This document shows positions 28,776 to 36,413 of a stretch of DNA of 64,000 nucleotides, one piece after another; within the stretch, counting starts at the first letter, position 1; the number at the start of each line of letters is the position of its first letter. Origin of the DNA: Gilliamella sp. Occ3-1 (GTDB lineage: Bacteria; Pseudomonadota; Gammaproteobacteria; Enterobacterales; Orbaceae); assembly GCF_001690655.1 (NCBI RefSeq), contig NZ_LZHQ01000008.1, positions 1-64,000 of the forward strand. The letters are read 5' to 3'. The position numbers and the translations under genes are program-made. The notes under the pieces are model-generated. The model did no database searches. It was not told the DNA's origin and saw only the letters and a program-made list of their open reading frames with translations.

Positions 28776-29455
28776 TTAAGCAACATCTTGAAATGTTATT
28801 CTTTTATAAATTGCTCTAACTTTTTCAACATCATCAGCACAGTAGTCTGCAACTTGTTTTAATTTTCCATCCCGCACAAAATCCCAAACCTTAGAGCCGT
28901 CTATTTCGTCACCTTTTGGCTGTATACCGAGCGACAAACAAATTTCATTCAAAGACACGTAATTACGTTTACCTGCCCATTCCGTCATTGTGTCGAATAT
29001 ATACATATTGTTATATGATTTACTATTGAGCGGTAAAAATGCCGGTGGTTTTACGCCTAACACAATTGCACGTTGATAAATAAAGCGCAGGTCAAAGTTT
29101 TCGATATTGTGACCAATAAAATGTGGTGTAATATCTGAACTTGGTCTATAACACTCAATCAAATCATTAAAAAATAATTGCAATATTTTTTTTCAGATGA
29201 TGCCCAGTTATCAAAATGAATTACCTTCACATCTCCGTCATTGATTGCGTAACCAATACAGACAATTTGACCAAAACCGCCATTTAATGCGGTTTTTCGA
29301 TACGCCGGTTCTTTGTTTTCTTCGAGCCATGCACTTATCGAATCGGGTTTTTTATAATTTGCCGGCGCTGTTAAATTACTTTGAATATAGTTTTTTATAT
29401 TGTCAGACTGGGTTGGAATTGTTTCTATATCGAAATAAATATTAAACTGTCTCAT
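28776..29455 (-). CDS. DEDD-type 3'-5' exonuclease, split by a -1 frame break
   Basis: The N-terminal frame (ATG 29455, AAGGTGA upstream) gives RQFNIYFDIETIPTQ with the DxE metal motif. The second frame, to a stop at 28776, gives FIGHNIENFDLRFIYQRAIV and VADYCADDVEKV with the remaining Asp residues. They are joined at a run of eight A residues (about 29185) where a -1 shift, or one extra A, restores ...ASSEKK-ILQLFFND. Full length would be about 226 residues, a PolB-exonuclease/RNase H-like fold. It lies next to the Sak4-like ATPase and probably works in phage recombination. Whether the break is programmed, a mutation or a sequencing error is open. Confidence 0.75.
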
Positions 29456-30317
29456 TATTTTCACCTTCTGAAAGCTTTATCTTTAACTGATTGTAGTGCT
29501 CTATAACTTCTTCTTGCTCGCTGCATCCACGTAAGTTATTAAAACTAATAGCGAATAATTTTTGCAGTTCATCCAAAGATGACACATTCGAGGTCTTTTC
29601 TTTGAAATTATTAACTTCTGCCTGCTCTTTTGTAACACCGTTATTTAACCACGCTAGCAATTGCTCGCCAGTTTCTGATGTAATCTTAAAAATTTTGCCG
29701 TCAAATAACCGTGTTCTATCTTTTGTTGATGTTGCATTGTGATTAATATCAATATCGAACATGACAGTGAATTCATATTCCATTCCATCACGCTGAATCG
29801 GTGCCATGCCAACTTTTTTGGGGGCTTGTTTACCGTTATCGTTAACTTGTAGCACATATTCTTGCTTGCTTCGCATTGTTGCGATAATGTGACACGGACT
29901 TGCTAGCATTGTATTAACAAGCGCATTATGCTCCGGCGTGATGCTTCTCCAAGCTGTGTAGCCATTTCCCTTACCGCTATCTGCGATTTTCCCTTGTTTA
30001 TCCAATAAACCGCCATCGCCTGCCCATGCGTGAGAAAGACTATCGATAATAATTACGTCATAATTAGCTTGCTCGAACGCCTTAATTGCCTGTAGATATT
30101 TATCAATAGTGTAGGGGGCTTCAATTTGAATAATGTCATAGTCGCCCAAATCAGCATATAAATCACCGCTACCTTGTTCTGTGTCAATTAACCCTACCTT
30201 TTGACCCAACCCGAAAGCTAACAGCAATGATGAGTAAGTTTTACCTGCGCCACTGGGTGCCGCTATACCCAATCTTAATTTTGCTTTTTTTCTAACCGCT
30301 TTTCTAATCTCTACCAT
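29442..30317 (-). CDS. Sak4-like phage recombination ATPase
   Basis: This is a RecA-core AAA-type ATPase of phages (Sak4 group), which promotes single-strand annealing with SSB. Walker A is GIAAPSGAGKTYSS, Walker B is YDVIIIDSLSHAW, followed by the conserved WRSITPEHNALVNTMLASPC-type block. The C-terminal ~70 residues are charged and helical. ATG 30317 (MVEIRKAVRKK) is preferred over 30329 because GAGG lies 6 bases upstream. The exonuclease start overlaps its stop. Confidence 0.82.
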   Translation of the reverse strand: MVEIRKAVRKKAKLRLGIAAPSGAGKTYSSLLLAFGLGQKVGLIDTEQGSGDLYADLGDYDIIQIEAPYTIDKYLQAIKAFEQANYDVIIIDSLSHAWAGDGGLLDKQGKIADSGKGNGYTAWRSITPEHNALVNTMLASPCHIIATMRSKQEYVLQVNDNGKQAPKKVGMAPIQRDGMEYEFTVMFDIDINHNATSTKDRTRLFDGKIFKITSETGEQLLAWLNNGVTKEQAEVNNFKEKTSNVSSLDELQKLFAISFNNLRGCSEQEEVIEHYNQLKIKLSEGENNETV

Positions 30318-30465
30318 ATCGAACCTCATTTAAATGCGTGTCGTTTTCTTGTTTTTGAACTTGTAAATTAGCTAATTCTGTTAAATCAACTTTGTACGCT
30401 TCTGCTATATCAATAATCATTCTGGCTTGAATGGGTAGCGAGCTATATATTTCTTCCCACGTCAT
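30304..30465 (-). CDS. Small hypothetical protein
   Basis: This is a 53-residue frame MTWEEIYSSLPIQARMIIDI then AEAYKVDLTELANLQVQKQE. ATG 30465 follows GGAGTGAAGATA; a longer frame from 30543 lacks a good start. Its end overlaps the Sak4-like start by 14 bases, indicating coupling. It is predicted all-helical, with no known family. Confidence 0.55.
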   Translation of the reverse strand: MTWEEIYSSLPIQARMIIDIAEAYKVDLTELANLQVQKQENDTHLNEVRYGRD

Positions 30466-30470
30466 TATCT

Positions 30471-30647
30471 TCACTCCGTCGCTACTTCTAACATCCAGCG
30501 AATAAGCATAAACAATCCGCCTAATGTCAAAAAGTAGGTACAAAAAAGGGCGTATATTTGCTCGCCCTTGTTTAGTTTGTAATTTAGTCTGAATCGGTCT
30601 GTGTCATGTACATTACAGCCGACATGATCAGTTGGTATTGTGTTCAT
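30471..30647 (-). CDS. 58-residue predicted membrane protein
   Basis: The frame MNTIPTDHVGCNVHDTDRFR... has one hydrophobic segment (YALFCTYFLTLGGLFMLIRW, residues about 32-51). It starts immediately at the stop of the preceding gene (TAAATG) and ends just before the next start, so it fits the operon packing. Function unknown. Confidence 0.6.
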   Translation of the reverse strand: MNTIPTDHVGCNVHDTDRFRLNYKLNKGEQIYALFCTYFLTLGGLFMLIRWMLEVATE

Positions 30648-31043
30648 TTAAACGTCCTCTGGTCGTTCTGTGAGCGACCATTTCCAGTTAATGCCTTCAA
30701 TATTAATAGCTAATGCGCACCCTATATATTTTCCTGTGTTACTGCTCCACAATTCATCAGTTGCTACGATGTATGGTTTACGTTCGAAAAAAAACACTCT
30801 GCCATTTGCATCTATTGCTGCATAGTTCCATGTCCTATCAATCAGTGTCCACATTTCACGAGAAATTGGTAAAGGTGTTGATTGAGGTGCGATACGGTAT
30901 TCTGTATTCAATGATACGGAATCAGGGACTGCTCGGCACCAATCAGCGCCGCGCTTATATTCAACTGGTACACCCTGCATTTTTGCTAATAAAACCTGTA
31001 CCATATGCTCTTGATGTTCATTTTGTGGTATTAATTCTTCCAT
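30648..31043 (-). CDS. Hypothetical phage protein
   Basis: At 131 residues, it starts MEELIPQNEHQEHMVQVLLA and contains VPVEYKRGADWCRAVPDSV and WKWSLTERPEDV. The 'G..VEY......W' core followed by 'YRIAP' is common in phage early-region proteins that appear as variable one- or two-repeat domains; no function is known. The start overlaps the preceding stop (TAATG). Confidence 0.7.
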   Translation of the reverse strand: MEELIPQNEHQEHMVQVLLAKMQGVPVEYKRGADWCRAVPDSVSLNTEYRIAPQSTPLPISREMWTLIDRTWNYAAIDANGRVFFFERKPYIVATDELWSSNTGKYIGCALAINIEGINWKWSLTERPEDV

Positions 31044-31339
31044 TATTCATTCCTCAATTCTTCGAAAAACCAATCTGTTATGTCTTCGCAATTTTTACCA
31101 ATGCGAAATGGTTCCAGATCATCCCAACGCAAACCGCATCCATGTTCCGTGTTTTGTTCAATAAACAAAGGCTTTTTCAGTAAAAGCAGGTCGGGTAAGC
31201 ACGACGCAGACGCGCCGTGCGACCAGCTAATTTTTGCATCAACGCAGGCGTTTAACACTAATGCTACTTCGTGCTCTGTTTCACATTTAACAAACCAGTT
31301 TTGTTTTTGTAATCGTTCAATAATTTTCTTGCTTGTCAT
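31043..31339 (-). CDS. Hypothetical phage protein
   Basis: At 98 residues, it begins MTSKKIIERLQKQNWFVKCE and ends ITDWFFEELRNE. It is tryptophan- and cysteine-containing, cytosolic, with no recognised domain. AACGAGGAGTAAATCA gives a strong ribosome binding site. It is the first gene after the hairpin at 31371-31391. Confidence 0.7.
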   Translation of the reverse strand: MTSKKIIERLQKQNWFVKCETEHEVALVLNACVDAKISWSHGASASCLPDLLLLKKPLFIEQNTEHGCGLRWDDLEPFRIGKNCEDITDWFFEELRNE

Positions 31340-31370
31340 TGATTTACTCCTCGTTAAAATGATCTGTCAA

Positions 31371-31391
31371 AAAAAGCCCTCAAAGAGGGCG
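31371..31391 (-). terminator. Attenuator/terminator in the left operon
   Basis: On the minus strand GCCCTCTTTGAGGGC is followed by seven Ts. It lies between the 52-residue leader-proximal gene and the rest of the left operon, like tL1 of lambda, so an antitermination mechanism is likely needed to pass it. Confidence 0.65.
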
Positions 31392-31502
31392 AAAGGATGT
31401 TAGTATGTACTCGTCTTTCCGAGCTGTCAGAATCTCTTGTTATATTCAACTTTAGCTTGTGCATAACATATGTCGGTTATAAACTGATTATAAATATCAG
31501 CA

Positions 31503-31661
31503 TCAATGCTTTTTAATCAGATAACAAAACAGCAAATTTAAAAATGCAAACATTAAGCCGTTTTGAATAGCACCGTTATTACGGATGTGGACGCCAAATA
31601 TAATTAGCGCAAAACTCAACATTACACCGAATATAGCTAGAATCATCATTAATCTATTCAT
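31503..31661 (-). CDS. 52-residue predicted membrane protein
   Basis: The first gene of the leftward transcript reads MNRLMMILAIFGVMLSFALI..., with two hydrophobic segments (about 4-24 and 33-48) and ending YLIKKH. The ribosome binding site GAGGTGAATAG is 6 bases before ATG 31661. It occupies the place of lambda N but is not an N-type arginine-rich protein. Role unknown; superinfection exclusion is one possibility. Confidence 0.6.
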   Translation of the reverse strand: MNRLMMILAIFGVMLSFALIIFGVHIRNNGAIQNGLMFAFLNLLFCYLIKKH

Positions 31662-31916
31662 CTATTCACCTCATTTTCAAACTCAAGTGCACTCTATGAA
31701 TACGCTTTGATTTGAATACTGGTACATACCCCAGCTGGTGTTGCGCTCCCTTACTCTGCGTTATTCGTTCATCAGCTTAGAGGGAGCTAGGCATTTCGTT
31801 CTAAGATGAGCTTCGCTTTCACACTGTCTACTTGAATAACACTTTATAAGTTGTCCCGACTTTCCGAATTTTTAAAGAGCTTCAACTTTGTTAAGTTGAT
31901 TTGTTTTGATGAAATG
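31662..31916 (-). other. Long untranslated leader of the left operon
   Basis: About 240 bases lie between the predicted PL start and the first gene, with no supported ORF. It is more GC-rich than its flanks and contains short inverted repeats; nut-like or other antitermination sites would be expected here, but I could not assign a boxA/boxB confidently. Confidence 0.4.
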
Positions 31917-31958
31917 ATAATACAGTTAAAACTGTTATAAGTAAACAGATAAAACTGT
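31917..31958 (-). promoter_or_regulatory. PL promoter with OL operators
   Basis: On the minus strand, -35 TTTACT (31945-31940), 17-base spacer, -10 TATTAT (31922-31917). Two 14-base operators, ACAGTTAAAACTGT (31922-31935) and ACAGATAAAACTGT (31945-31958), have centres 23 apart; one fills the spacer. They match the operators beside the repressor gene. Confidence 0.8.
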
Positions 31959-32039
31959 ATTTTTAACTGTAATTAATTTGTTTGATTATTTTTTAATCAG
32001 AAAGGTGTTCTAAAGTTGTGGTGGGGGATTTTAGGCGTG

Positions 32040-32062
32040 AAAAAACCCGCATTAGGCGGGCT
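32040..32062 (-). terminator. Terminator after the P63C gene
   Basis: Minus-strand stem CCCGC-CTAAT-GCGGG followed by TTTTTT, 18 bases past the stop at 32080. Confidence 0.8.
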
Positions 32063-32079
32063 TTGTTTTAGTTAATAAC

Positions 32080-32964
32080 TTATTTTGGTGGAGACTCATT
32101 AAATTCTAATTGTAATTGAGGCTCCTCGTTATATTTCTTTTTAAAAAAATAATTAAATTGTTCTTTTGATTCAGAAATAGACATCAGTGTTGTAACTTCA
32201 ATGATTTGTTTTCTTAAATGCTCTCGACCAATATCAGAAGTTAAAGATTGATGCCATCTGTATTTCCAGTTTCCTTTTTCTGTTTTTCCAATATTATCTT
32301 TCACTTTTTCAATTACACCTTTAGGCATTTGATCATATATGTATTTGACGGTCAATTTACCGATAAAAGATGGTTTATTTTTAATATATTTAGGTATAAA
32401 TGGTAAATTCCACAACCTAAAAATTTCTTTATAAAAATCATCAGTAAATGTTAATTGCCATTTTAATATTTCATCCGAGACATAAGCGTTGAGAATCTTT
32501 TGTAATTCAAATCTCTCTCTTTCATATTGATATCCAGTTGCTTCGTCTATTAATGCGACAATCCCAACTCTAGCAAAACCTCTAATCAATACTTCGCATT
32601 GATCTGCAATAATTTTTTGTCTGGCAGATAAGTTTATATTATTTCTAGCCTCAAGAAATGCTTCACAAATATCAGCCAATATTGTTGCTTCGTATCCATT
32701 AATTTTTTGAGTCCCTTTATAACACTCTATTGGGCTATAGTGGCCAGGACTTTTTCCTTGATAAATAAATGGCTTAAGCGTTTTTTGATTCAAATATCTG
32801 GCCAGTCTTGTCCCTGATTTTTTTTCATTATCTTCTTGTAACTTTAGTGCGTTTTGCATTGCATTACCAGATAAAACCCTAGTTCCATCATCTAGAATAT
32901 AACAAGGTATTATTGTTTCATTTAAAATAATTTCACCTTCATGAATAATTTTTCTTTTTTCCAT
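32080..32964 (-). CDS. P63C-domain protein
   Basis: This 294-residue cytosolic protein belongs to the P63C domain family of phage/chromosomal proteins of unknown function. Visible blocks are DDGTRVLSGNAMQNALKL, the KPFIYQGKSPGHYSPIECYK stretch, DEATGYQYERERFELQKIL, and the C-terminal WNLPFIPKYIKNKPSFIGKL and KYIYDQMPKGVIEKVK. It lies between the repressor gene and OL, transcribed with the repressor, so it is likely expressed in the lysogen. This position suggests a lysogenic-conversion or phage-exclusion role, which is inference. Confidence 0.8.
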   Translation of the reverse strand: MEKRKIIHEGEIILNETIIPCYILDDGTRVLSGNAMQNALKLQEDNEKKSGTRLARYLNQKTLKPFIYQGKSPGHYSPIECYKGTQKINGYEATILADICEAFLEARNNINLSARQKIIADQCEVLIRGFARVGIVALIDEATGYQYERERFELQKILNAYVSDEILKWQLTFTDDFYKEIFRLWNLPFIPKYIKNKPSFIGKLTVKYIYDQMPKGVIEKVKDNIGKTEKGNWKYRWHQSLTSDIGREHLRKQIIEVTTLMSISESKEQFNYFFKKKYNEEPQLQLEFNESPPK

Positions 32965-33032
32965 TCATATATTCCTTATTTCTAGTTAATCCCAGACCAC
33001 CGAAGCGGTTAGCCGTGTTTTATTTTGAACTA

Positions 33033-33677
33033 TTATCTTTTACGTCTAAATATTCTGTGCTCAACCATTGTGCCAACTATTCTTATTTGCTGGGTTAATG
33101 TACTCATTGTTGTATAGTCAGGATTTAACGGAATCAGCTCAAATTGCATTCTTTCATGTTCATCATATCCTAACTCTCGATATTTCTTGAACGTAGCTTC
33201 TGATTCGCCGTTCATTGCAACAACAAATTCACCAGGAATTGGTTTAATGGCTGGATCTATAATGACAACATCACCCTCTTTGAATTCTGGCTCCATTGAG
33301 TCGCCTTTTATTTGTAATGCAAATGCTTTATCTGATAATTCCAAAGATGTCATAATATATTCAAATCCTGTTGAATCTCTTAATTCGCATGATTCAGTCC
33401 AAACTCCTGCTTGTACATAACTAATTAAAGGCACTTGGCGAGCTTTTAGTGCTATGGGTTCTACATTCTTTACTTCTTTCTCTTTTCCGCTTAATAGCCA
33501 CGCCATATCGCATTTAAGAGCAACAGATATTTCATATAAATAGCGAGGTTTTTTTACTTCTCCACTTTCAATTGCTTGATAAGATTGTTGTTTTATTCCA
33601 ACTTGTGAAGCTACTTGTTCCTGCGTTAAGTTCAATTCTTCTCGTCGTGCTCTGATTCGTTGACCAAGATTATTCAT
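33033..33677 (-). CDS. cI: CI-type phage repressor (HTH + S24 peptidase)
   Basis: This maintains lysogeny by binding the 14-bp operators. The N-terminal XRE helix-turn-helix (LGQRIRARREELNLTQEQVA) is followed by a LexA-like domain: self-cleavage Ala90-Gly91 (SYVQAGVW), nucleophile Ser127 (GDSMEPEF) and Lys164 (ATFKKY). RecA-stimulated autocleavage and SOS induction are expected. I chose the second ATG (33677) because GGAG lies 9 bases upstream, within the start region of the longer frame (33692). Confidence 0.93.
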   Translation of the reverse strand: MNNLGQRIRARREELNLTQEQVASQVGIKQQSYQAIESGEVKKPRYLYEISVALKCDMAWLLSGKEKEVKNVEPIALKARQVPLISYVQAGVWTESCELRDSTGFEYIMTSLELSDKAFALQIKGDSMEPEFKEGDVVIIDPAIKPIPGEFVVAMNGESEATFKKYRELGYDEHERMQFELIPLNPDYTTMSTLTQQIRIVGTMVEHRIFRRKR

Positions 33678-33711
33678 TTTAAAAATCTCCATTGTTATAA
33701 AAAAAATAATA

Positions 33712-33770
33712 CAGATAAATCTGTAATTGACAAACAGTATAAACTGTTATTTAATACAGTTATAACTGTT
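33712..33770. promoter_or_regulatory. OR operators with PR and PRM
   Basis: Three 14-base operators lie at 33712-33725 (ACAGATAAATCTGT), 33735-33748 (ACAGTATAAACTGT) and 33757-33770 (ACAGTTATAACTGT), with centres 23 and 22 apart. Rightward PR: TTGACA (33728-33733), 17 bases, TTTAAT (33751-33756). Leftward PRM on the minus strand: TTGTCA, 16 bases, TATTAT, with the leftmost operator in its spacer. This is the lambda-like switch layout. Confidence 0.85.
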
Positions 33771-33790
33771 AATATTTAGTAAGGGCAAAT

Positions 33791-34000
33791 ATGACAATTG
33801 GAGAGCGAGTTAAACAAAAGAGAATTGAGCAAAATATAAGTCAATCTTTTTTAGCCGATTTGGTTGGTATGAAACAACAGTCAATCAGCGATCTAGAATC
33901 TGGAAACATAGAAAAACCAAGGAATATCGTAGAAATCGCTAAAGCTTTGAATTGTTCGGTTGAGTGGCTGTATTACGGTAATCAAACTAATTCGAGGTAA
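33791..34000 (+). CDS. cro: Cro-like repressor
   Basis: This is a 69-residue XRE-family protein consisting of one helix-turn-helix domain (MTIGERVKQKRIEQNISQSF, then SISDLESGNIEKPRNIVEIA). It is the first gene from PR and divergent from the CI gene, so it should bind the same operators and favour lytic growth. AAGGGCAAAT precedes ATG. Confidence 0.88.
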   Translation: MTIGERVKQKRIEQNISQSFLADLVGMKQQSISDLESGNIEKPRNIVEIAKALNCSVEWLYYGNQTNSR

Positions 34001-34002
34001 TT

Positions 34003-34278
34003 ATGAGTACATTAAACAATGAAAATCTATTAAAGCCAAAATCACAACAAGAGCGTGTTATAGCTGTTTGTAGTGACGGTAAATACCGAACACTAGACGA
34101 TATTCAACGCGAGATTAAGAAGCGTTTTAACCAGTTTGATACAACACCAGCGATTAGCGCAAGACTTCGGGAAACAGGGCGATTATTCAAATATGGCTAT
34201 GTGAAAGACAAATATCACAAAATCAATGAGAAGACTAAAAAAGCTTGTTATTACTACACGTTGAAGAGGATTGGTTAA
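34003..34278 (+). CDS. Hypothetical phage protein (possible winged helix)
   Basis: At 91 residues, with QERVIAVCSDGKYRTLDDIQ and AISARLRETGRLF, it looks like a small winged-helix DNA-binding protein. It takes the place of CII in lambda-like order (between cro and the initiator) but has no sequence similarity I can see to CII. The ribosome binding site is GAGGTAATT; the stop overlaps the next start (TAATG). Confidence 0.65.
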   Translation: MSTLNNENLLKPKSQQERVIAVCSDGKYRTLDDIQREIKKRFNQFDTTPAISARLRETGRLFKYGYVKDKYHKINEKTKKACYYYTLKRIG

Positions 34279-35048
34279 TGAGAATAACGTCTTTTATTAA
34301 TAACTCCAAATGTATTGAGTGGGATTTAACAATGCAACAAGGGGCGTTGTTTGATCTGCTTAATCAACTTCATACTTGGGCAGAACCTGTTGCTATTGAT
34401 GGTGAAATTTATTATTGGGCATCAAAGCAGATGATTTGCAATGAAATACCGCTTGCTTACAACAAGGTTGATACGGTTTATCGTGCATTGAAGATTTTAC
34501 GTGAAAAAGGGTTAATCAATTACAAAAAATATGGTGAAAAAGACTGTATTTCACTAACAGCAAAAGGCAAAGAATGGAACTCGGAAATAAATCCGACCCT
34601 CGGAAATAAATCCGAGCAAACTCGGATCGAAATCCGAGAAACCTCGGAAATAAATCCGACATATAAGAATACTAATATTAATAATACTAAGATCAGTAAT
34701 ATTAAAAAAATAAATAAAAACGGCTTGAATTTATCTGATTTTCAGCAACAACCAAGCGAACAGGTTTGGAATGATTTTGTTGAACATCGAAAAAACAAAA
34801 AGGCAAAACTGACACAAACGGCATTGAATTTATTAATTAAACAAATCAACGCCTGTCTATCTCTTGGTTACACAACTGATGACGTGTTAGCTGAGTGTAT
34901 GGCTAGGGGGTGGGTGAGTGTCAAGGTTGAATGGCTGCACAACGCTGGTAGTTTTCAGCGTGGTAATACTACCAATAGCAATAAATCATTGGCTAGCTCA
35001 ATGCGTGATGATACGAGCTGGATATACGAAATGGATAACGTTATATGA
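34278..35048 (+). CDS. Phage replication initiator (lambda O-like)
   Basis: The N-terminal region (about 1-95) resembles a winged-helix replication protein (TMQQGALFDLLNQLHTWAEP, then VYRALKILREKGLINYKKYG). The middle contains the origin iterons and is asparagine-rich low-complexity sequence (NNTKISNIKKINKNG). The C-terminal part (SEQVWNDFVEHRKNKKAKLT then ARGWVSVKVEWL) is typical of phage DnaT/O-type proteins that interact with the helicase loader. ATG 34278 overlaps the preceding stop and has GAGG upstream. It precedes the P-like loader by a 4-base overlap. Confidence 0.8.
   Translation: MRITSFINNSKCIEWDLTMQQGALFDLLNQLHTWAEPVAIDGEIYYWASKQMICNEIPLAYNKVDTVYRALKILREKGLINYKKYGEKDCISLTAKGKEWNSEINPTLGNKSEQTRIEIRETSEINPTYKNTNINNTKISNIKKINKNGLNLSDFQQQPSEQVWNDFVEHRKNKKAKLTQTALNLLIKQINACLSLGYTTDDVLAECMARGWVSVKVEWLHNAGSFQRGNTTNSNKSLASSMRDDTSWIYEMDNVI
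34581..34659. repeat. Origin iterons (4 x 16 bp)
   Basis: TCGGAAATAAATCCGA occurs at 34581-34596, 34600-34615 and 34644-34659, and a variant TCGGATCGAAATCCGA at 34622-34637. Each is an imperfect palindrome. Spacings are 19, 22 and 22 bases. They lie inside the initiator gene, as lambda's ori lies inside O, and are followed by a very AT-rich stretch (34660-34740) suited to unwinding. Confidence 0.8.
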
Positions 35049-35737
35049 AAAATATCGCAGAGTTAATCAATACAGGCATGATTAAACATCAACACGTTCA
35101 CGAGAAAACATCGGGAGCTGATGAAGTGGCAAATGTCTTTAATTTATTTTGTGAGCAATTAATCATTGTTTTCCCAGCATCATCAGCAGTTTTGAAAGAT
35201 GAAAACTCAAAGAAAACATTCAAACAGCAATGGCTACAGGCGTTCAAGGAAAACGGAATAACCAAACTGGAATATCTACGAGCGGGGTTGAAAGTAGCTA
35301 GGGCACAAAATACCGATTTTTTACCATCAACAGGTAAATTTATCGCATGGTGTAAACAAGGCATATCTGAACAAATAGGGCTACCAACGCCAGATGAGCT
35401 AATCAGAATGTTAATGGATTTTAGCGCTCAAAGAGGAATTATTGAAGCCGAAGATTACCCTTTCCCAAATAACGCCTGTTATTGGTTGGTTACTGATTTG
35501 ATGTATGAATCGAGAGAGCGCAATCTGTCTAAAAAGGATTTGTTAGAACAAGCACGTATCGCGTTGCTTGATATGACAAAAAAAATTCTTGATGGGTACG
35601 AAGAGCCAAAGCCAGTTAAACGAATTAGTAGCGCACCAGTTGGCGTAACGTTAACGCGTGAACAGTCACTTAATCGAATACAAGAAATCAAACGCAAATT
35701 CATGATTGGACAAAATAATGCGAAAGCCGTTAGTTAA
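35045..35737 (+). CDS. Replication protein P-like helicase loader
   Basis: This is a 230-residue protein related to lambda P, which delivers host DnaB to the phage origin. Family blocks are VFNLFCEQLIIVFPASSAVL, KQQWLQAFKENGITKLEYLR and FLPSTGKFIAWCKQG, with a C-terminal helical, basic tail. It overlaps the initiator gene by 4 bases (ATGA). Confidence 0.85.
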   Translation: MKNIAELINTGMIKHQHVHEKTSGADEVANVFNLFCEQLIIVFPASSAVLKDENSKKTFKQQWLQAFKENGITKLEYLRAGLKVARAQNTDFLPSTGKFIAWCKQGISEQIGLPTPDELIRMLMDFSAQRGIIEAEDYPFPNNACYWLVTDLMYESRERNLSKKDLLEQARIALLDMTKKILDGYEEPKPVKRISSAPVGVTLTREQSLNRIQEIKRKFMIGQNNAKAVS

Positions 35738-35927
35738 CCACTGCTCCCAAGGACGTTATCACATGCTCGACAAAATAGCGTACGACTATGTGAGAGTGAT
35801 ACGAGAGCGTGGAGCTAATACGGTACAAATTAAACAGCAGTTAGCAGAACGAGTAAAAAATTATTCAGAAGAAGATAAGACAAAATTGAGGGAGTTGATA
35901 CAAAAATGGCAAGAGTTAAAAAAGTAG
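35718..35927 (+). CDS. Small hypothetical protein (nin-like region)
   Basis: A 69-residue frame from ATG 35718 (MRKPLVNHCSQGRYHMLDKI) overlaps the end of the P-like gene by 20 bases. A second possible start, ATG 35763 (MLDKIAYDYVRVIRERG), has AAGGA 10 bases upstream. It is helical, basic and of unknown function. It overlaps the next gene by 22 bases. Confidence 0.6.
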   Translation: MRKPLVNHCSQGRYHMLDKIAYDYVRVIRERGANTVQIKQQLAERVKNYSEEDKTKLRELIQKWQELKK

Positions 35928-36328
35928 TGGAAGCAAAAGTATTCGATAAAAACACTGGTTTAAATATGGAGTTATCAGAGCTTATTTTTGATAGAGAACA
36001 ATATTATCAAGAATTGGTGTGCGCTTTTTCGGTTATCAAAAAAAATGGTTTAGAAATTGAATTCTTAGGTGCTGTAGAAAGCCTTGCGCACAACCCAAAA
36101 ATTAAAAGAAGCATTATCAACTGTATCACTGATAAAAAACATGTACTAGGGAAAGAGATAGGTGACTACAACCAAGTAACAAAAAATTATATTAAAAAAT
36201 ACTATAACAAATTAAAACATGAAGTTGATAGCGAAAAAGTGATTGTTCTTCAAAGAGAAATTGCGGAGCTTAAGAACCAGTTGGATGCAATTACAACAGC
36301 TTCATTTGTCGATAATTTGAGTGCGTGA
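35906..36328 (+). CDS. Hypothetical phage protein
   Basis: At 140 residues, it starts MARVKKVVEAKVFDKNTGLN, has a mixed middle (VCAFSVIKKNGLEIEFLGAV) and a C-terminal coiled-coil-like helix (EKVIVLQREIAELKNQLDAI). No recognised domain. It lies in the early right operon between the replication genes and the micropeptide/DUF3310 block. Confidence 0.65.
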   Translation: MARVKKVVEAKVFDKNTGLNMELSELIFDREQYYQELVCAFSVIKKNGLEIEFLGAVESLAHNPKIKRSIINCITDKKHVLGKEIGDYNQVTKNYIKKYYNKLKHEVDSEKVIVLQREIAELKNQLDAITTASFVDNLSA

Positions 36329-36338
36329 GGGTTTAGGG

Positions 36339-36413
36339 ATGAGTGATGGAGCAATAGTAGCGATAGCGATGATGCTTTATTGTGCATTTGTAATTTGGAG
36401 GATGACGAAATGA
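36339..36413 (+). CDS. 24-residue membrane micropeptide A
   Basis: This tiny frame starts MSDGAIVAIAMMLYCAFVIW and ends RMTK. It is one hydrophobic helix with an acidic N-end and basic C-end. A near twin (micropeptide B) has the same length and shares MSD..IVAIA and FVIWR.TK. TTTAGGG lies just upstream. Its stop overlaps the next start (AAATGA), so both likely couple translation to the gene that follows. Too short for standard gene callers; function unknown. Confidence 0.7.
   Translation: MSDGAIVAIAMMLYCAFVIWRMTK

Noticed and set aside
31417..31510. Minus-strand open stretch encoding DADIYNQFITDICYAQAKVE
   Set aside because: It has no ATG, GTG or TTG start with a ribosome binding site; only an ATT could start it. 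Left as non-coding between the 52-residue gene and the attenuator.
34581..34659. Short regular repeats that could suggest a CRISPR array
   Set aside because: Only four 16-base repeats with 3-7 base gaps, inside a replication initiator gene; no spacers of CRISPR length and no cas genes. They fit origin iterons.
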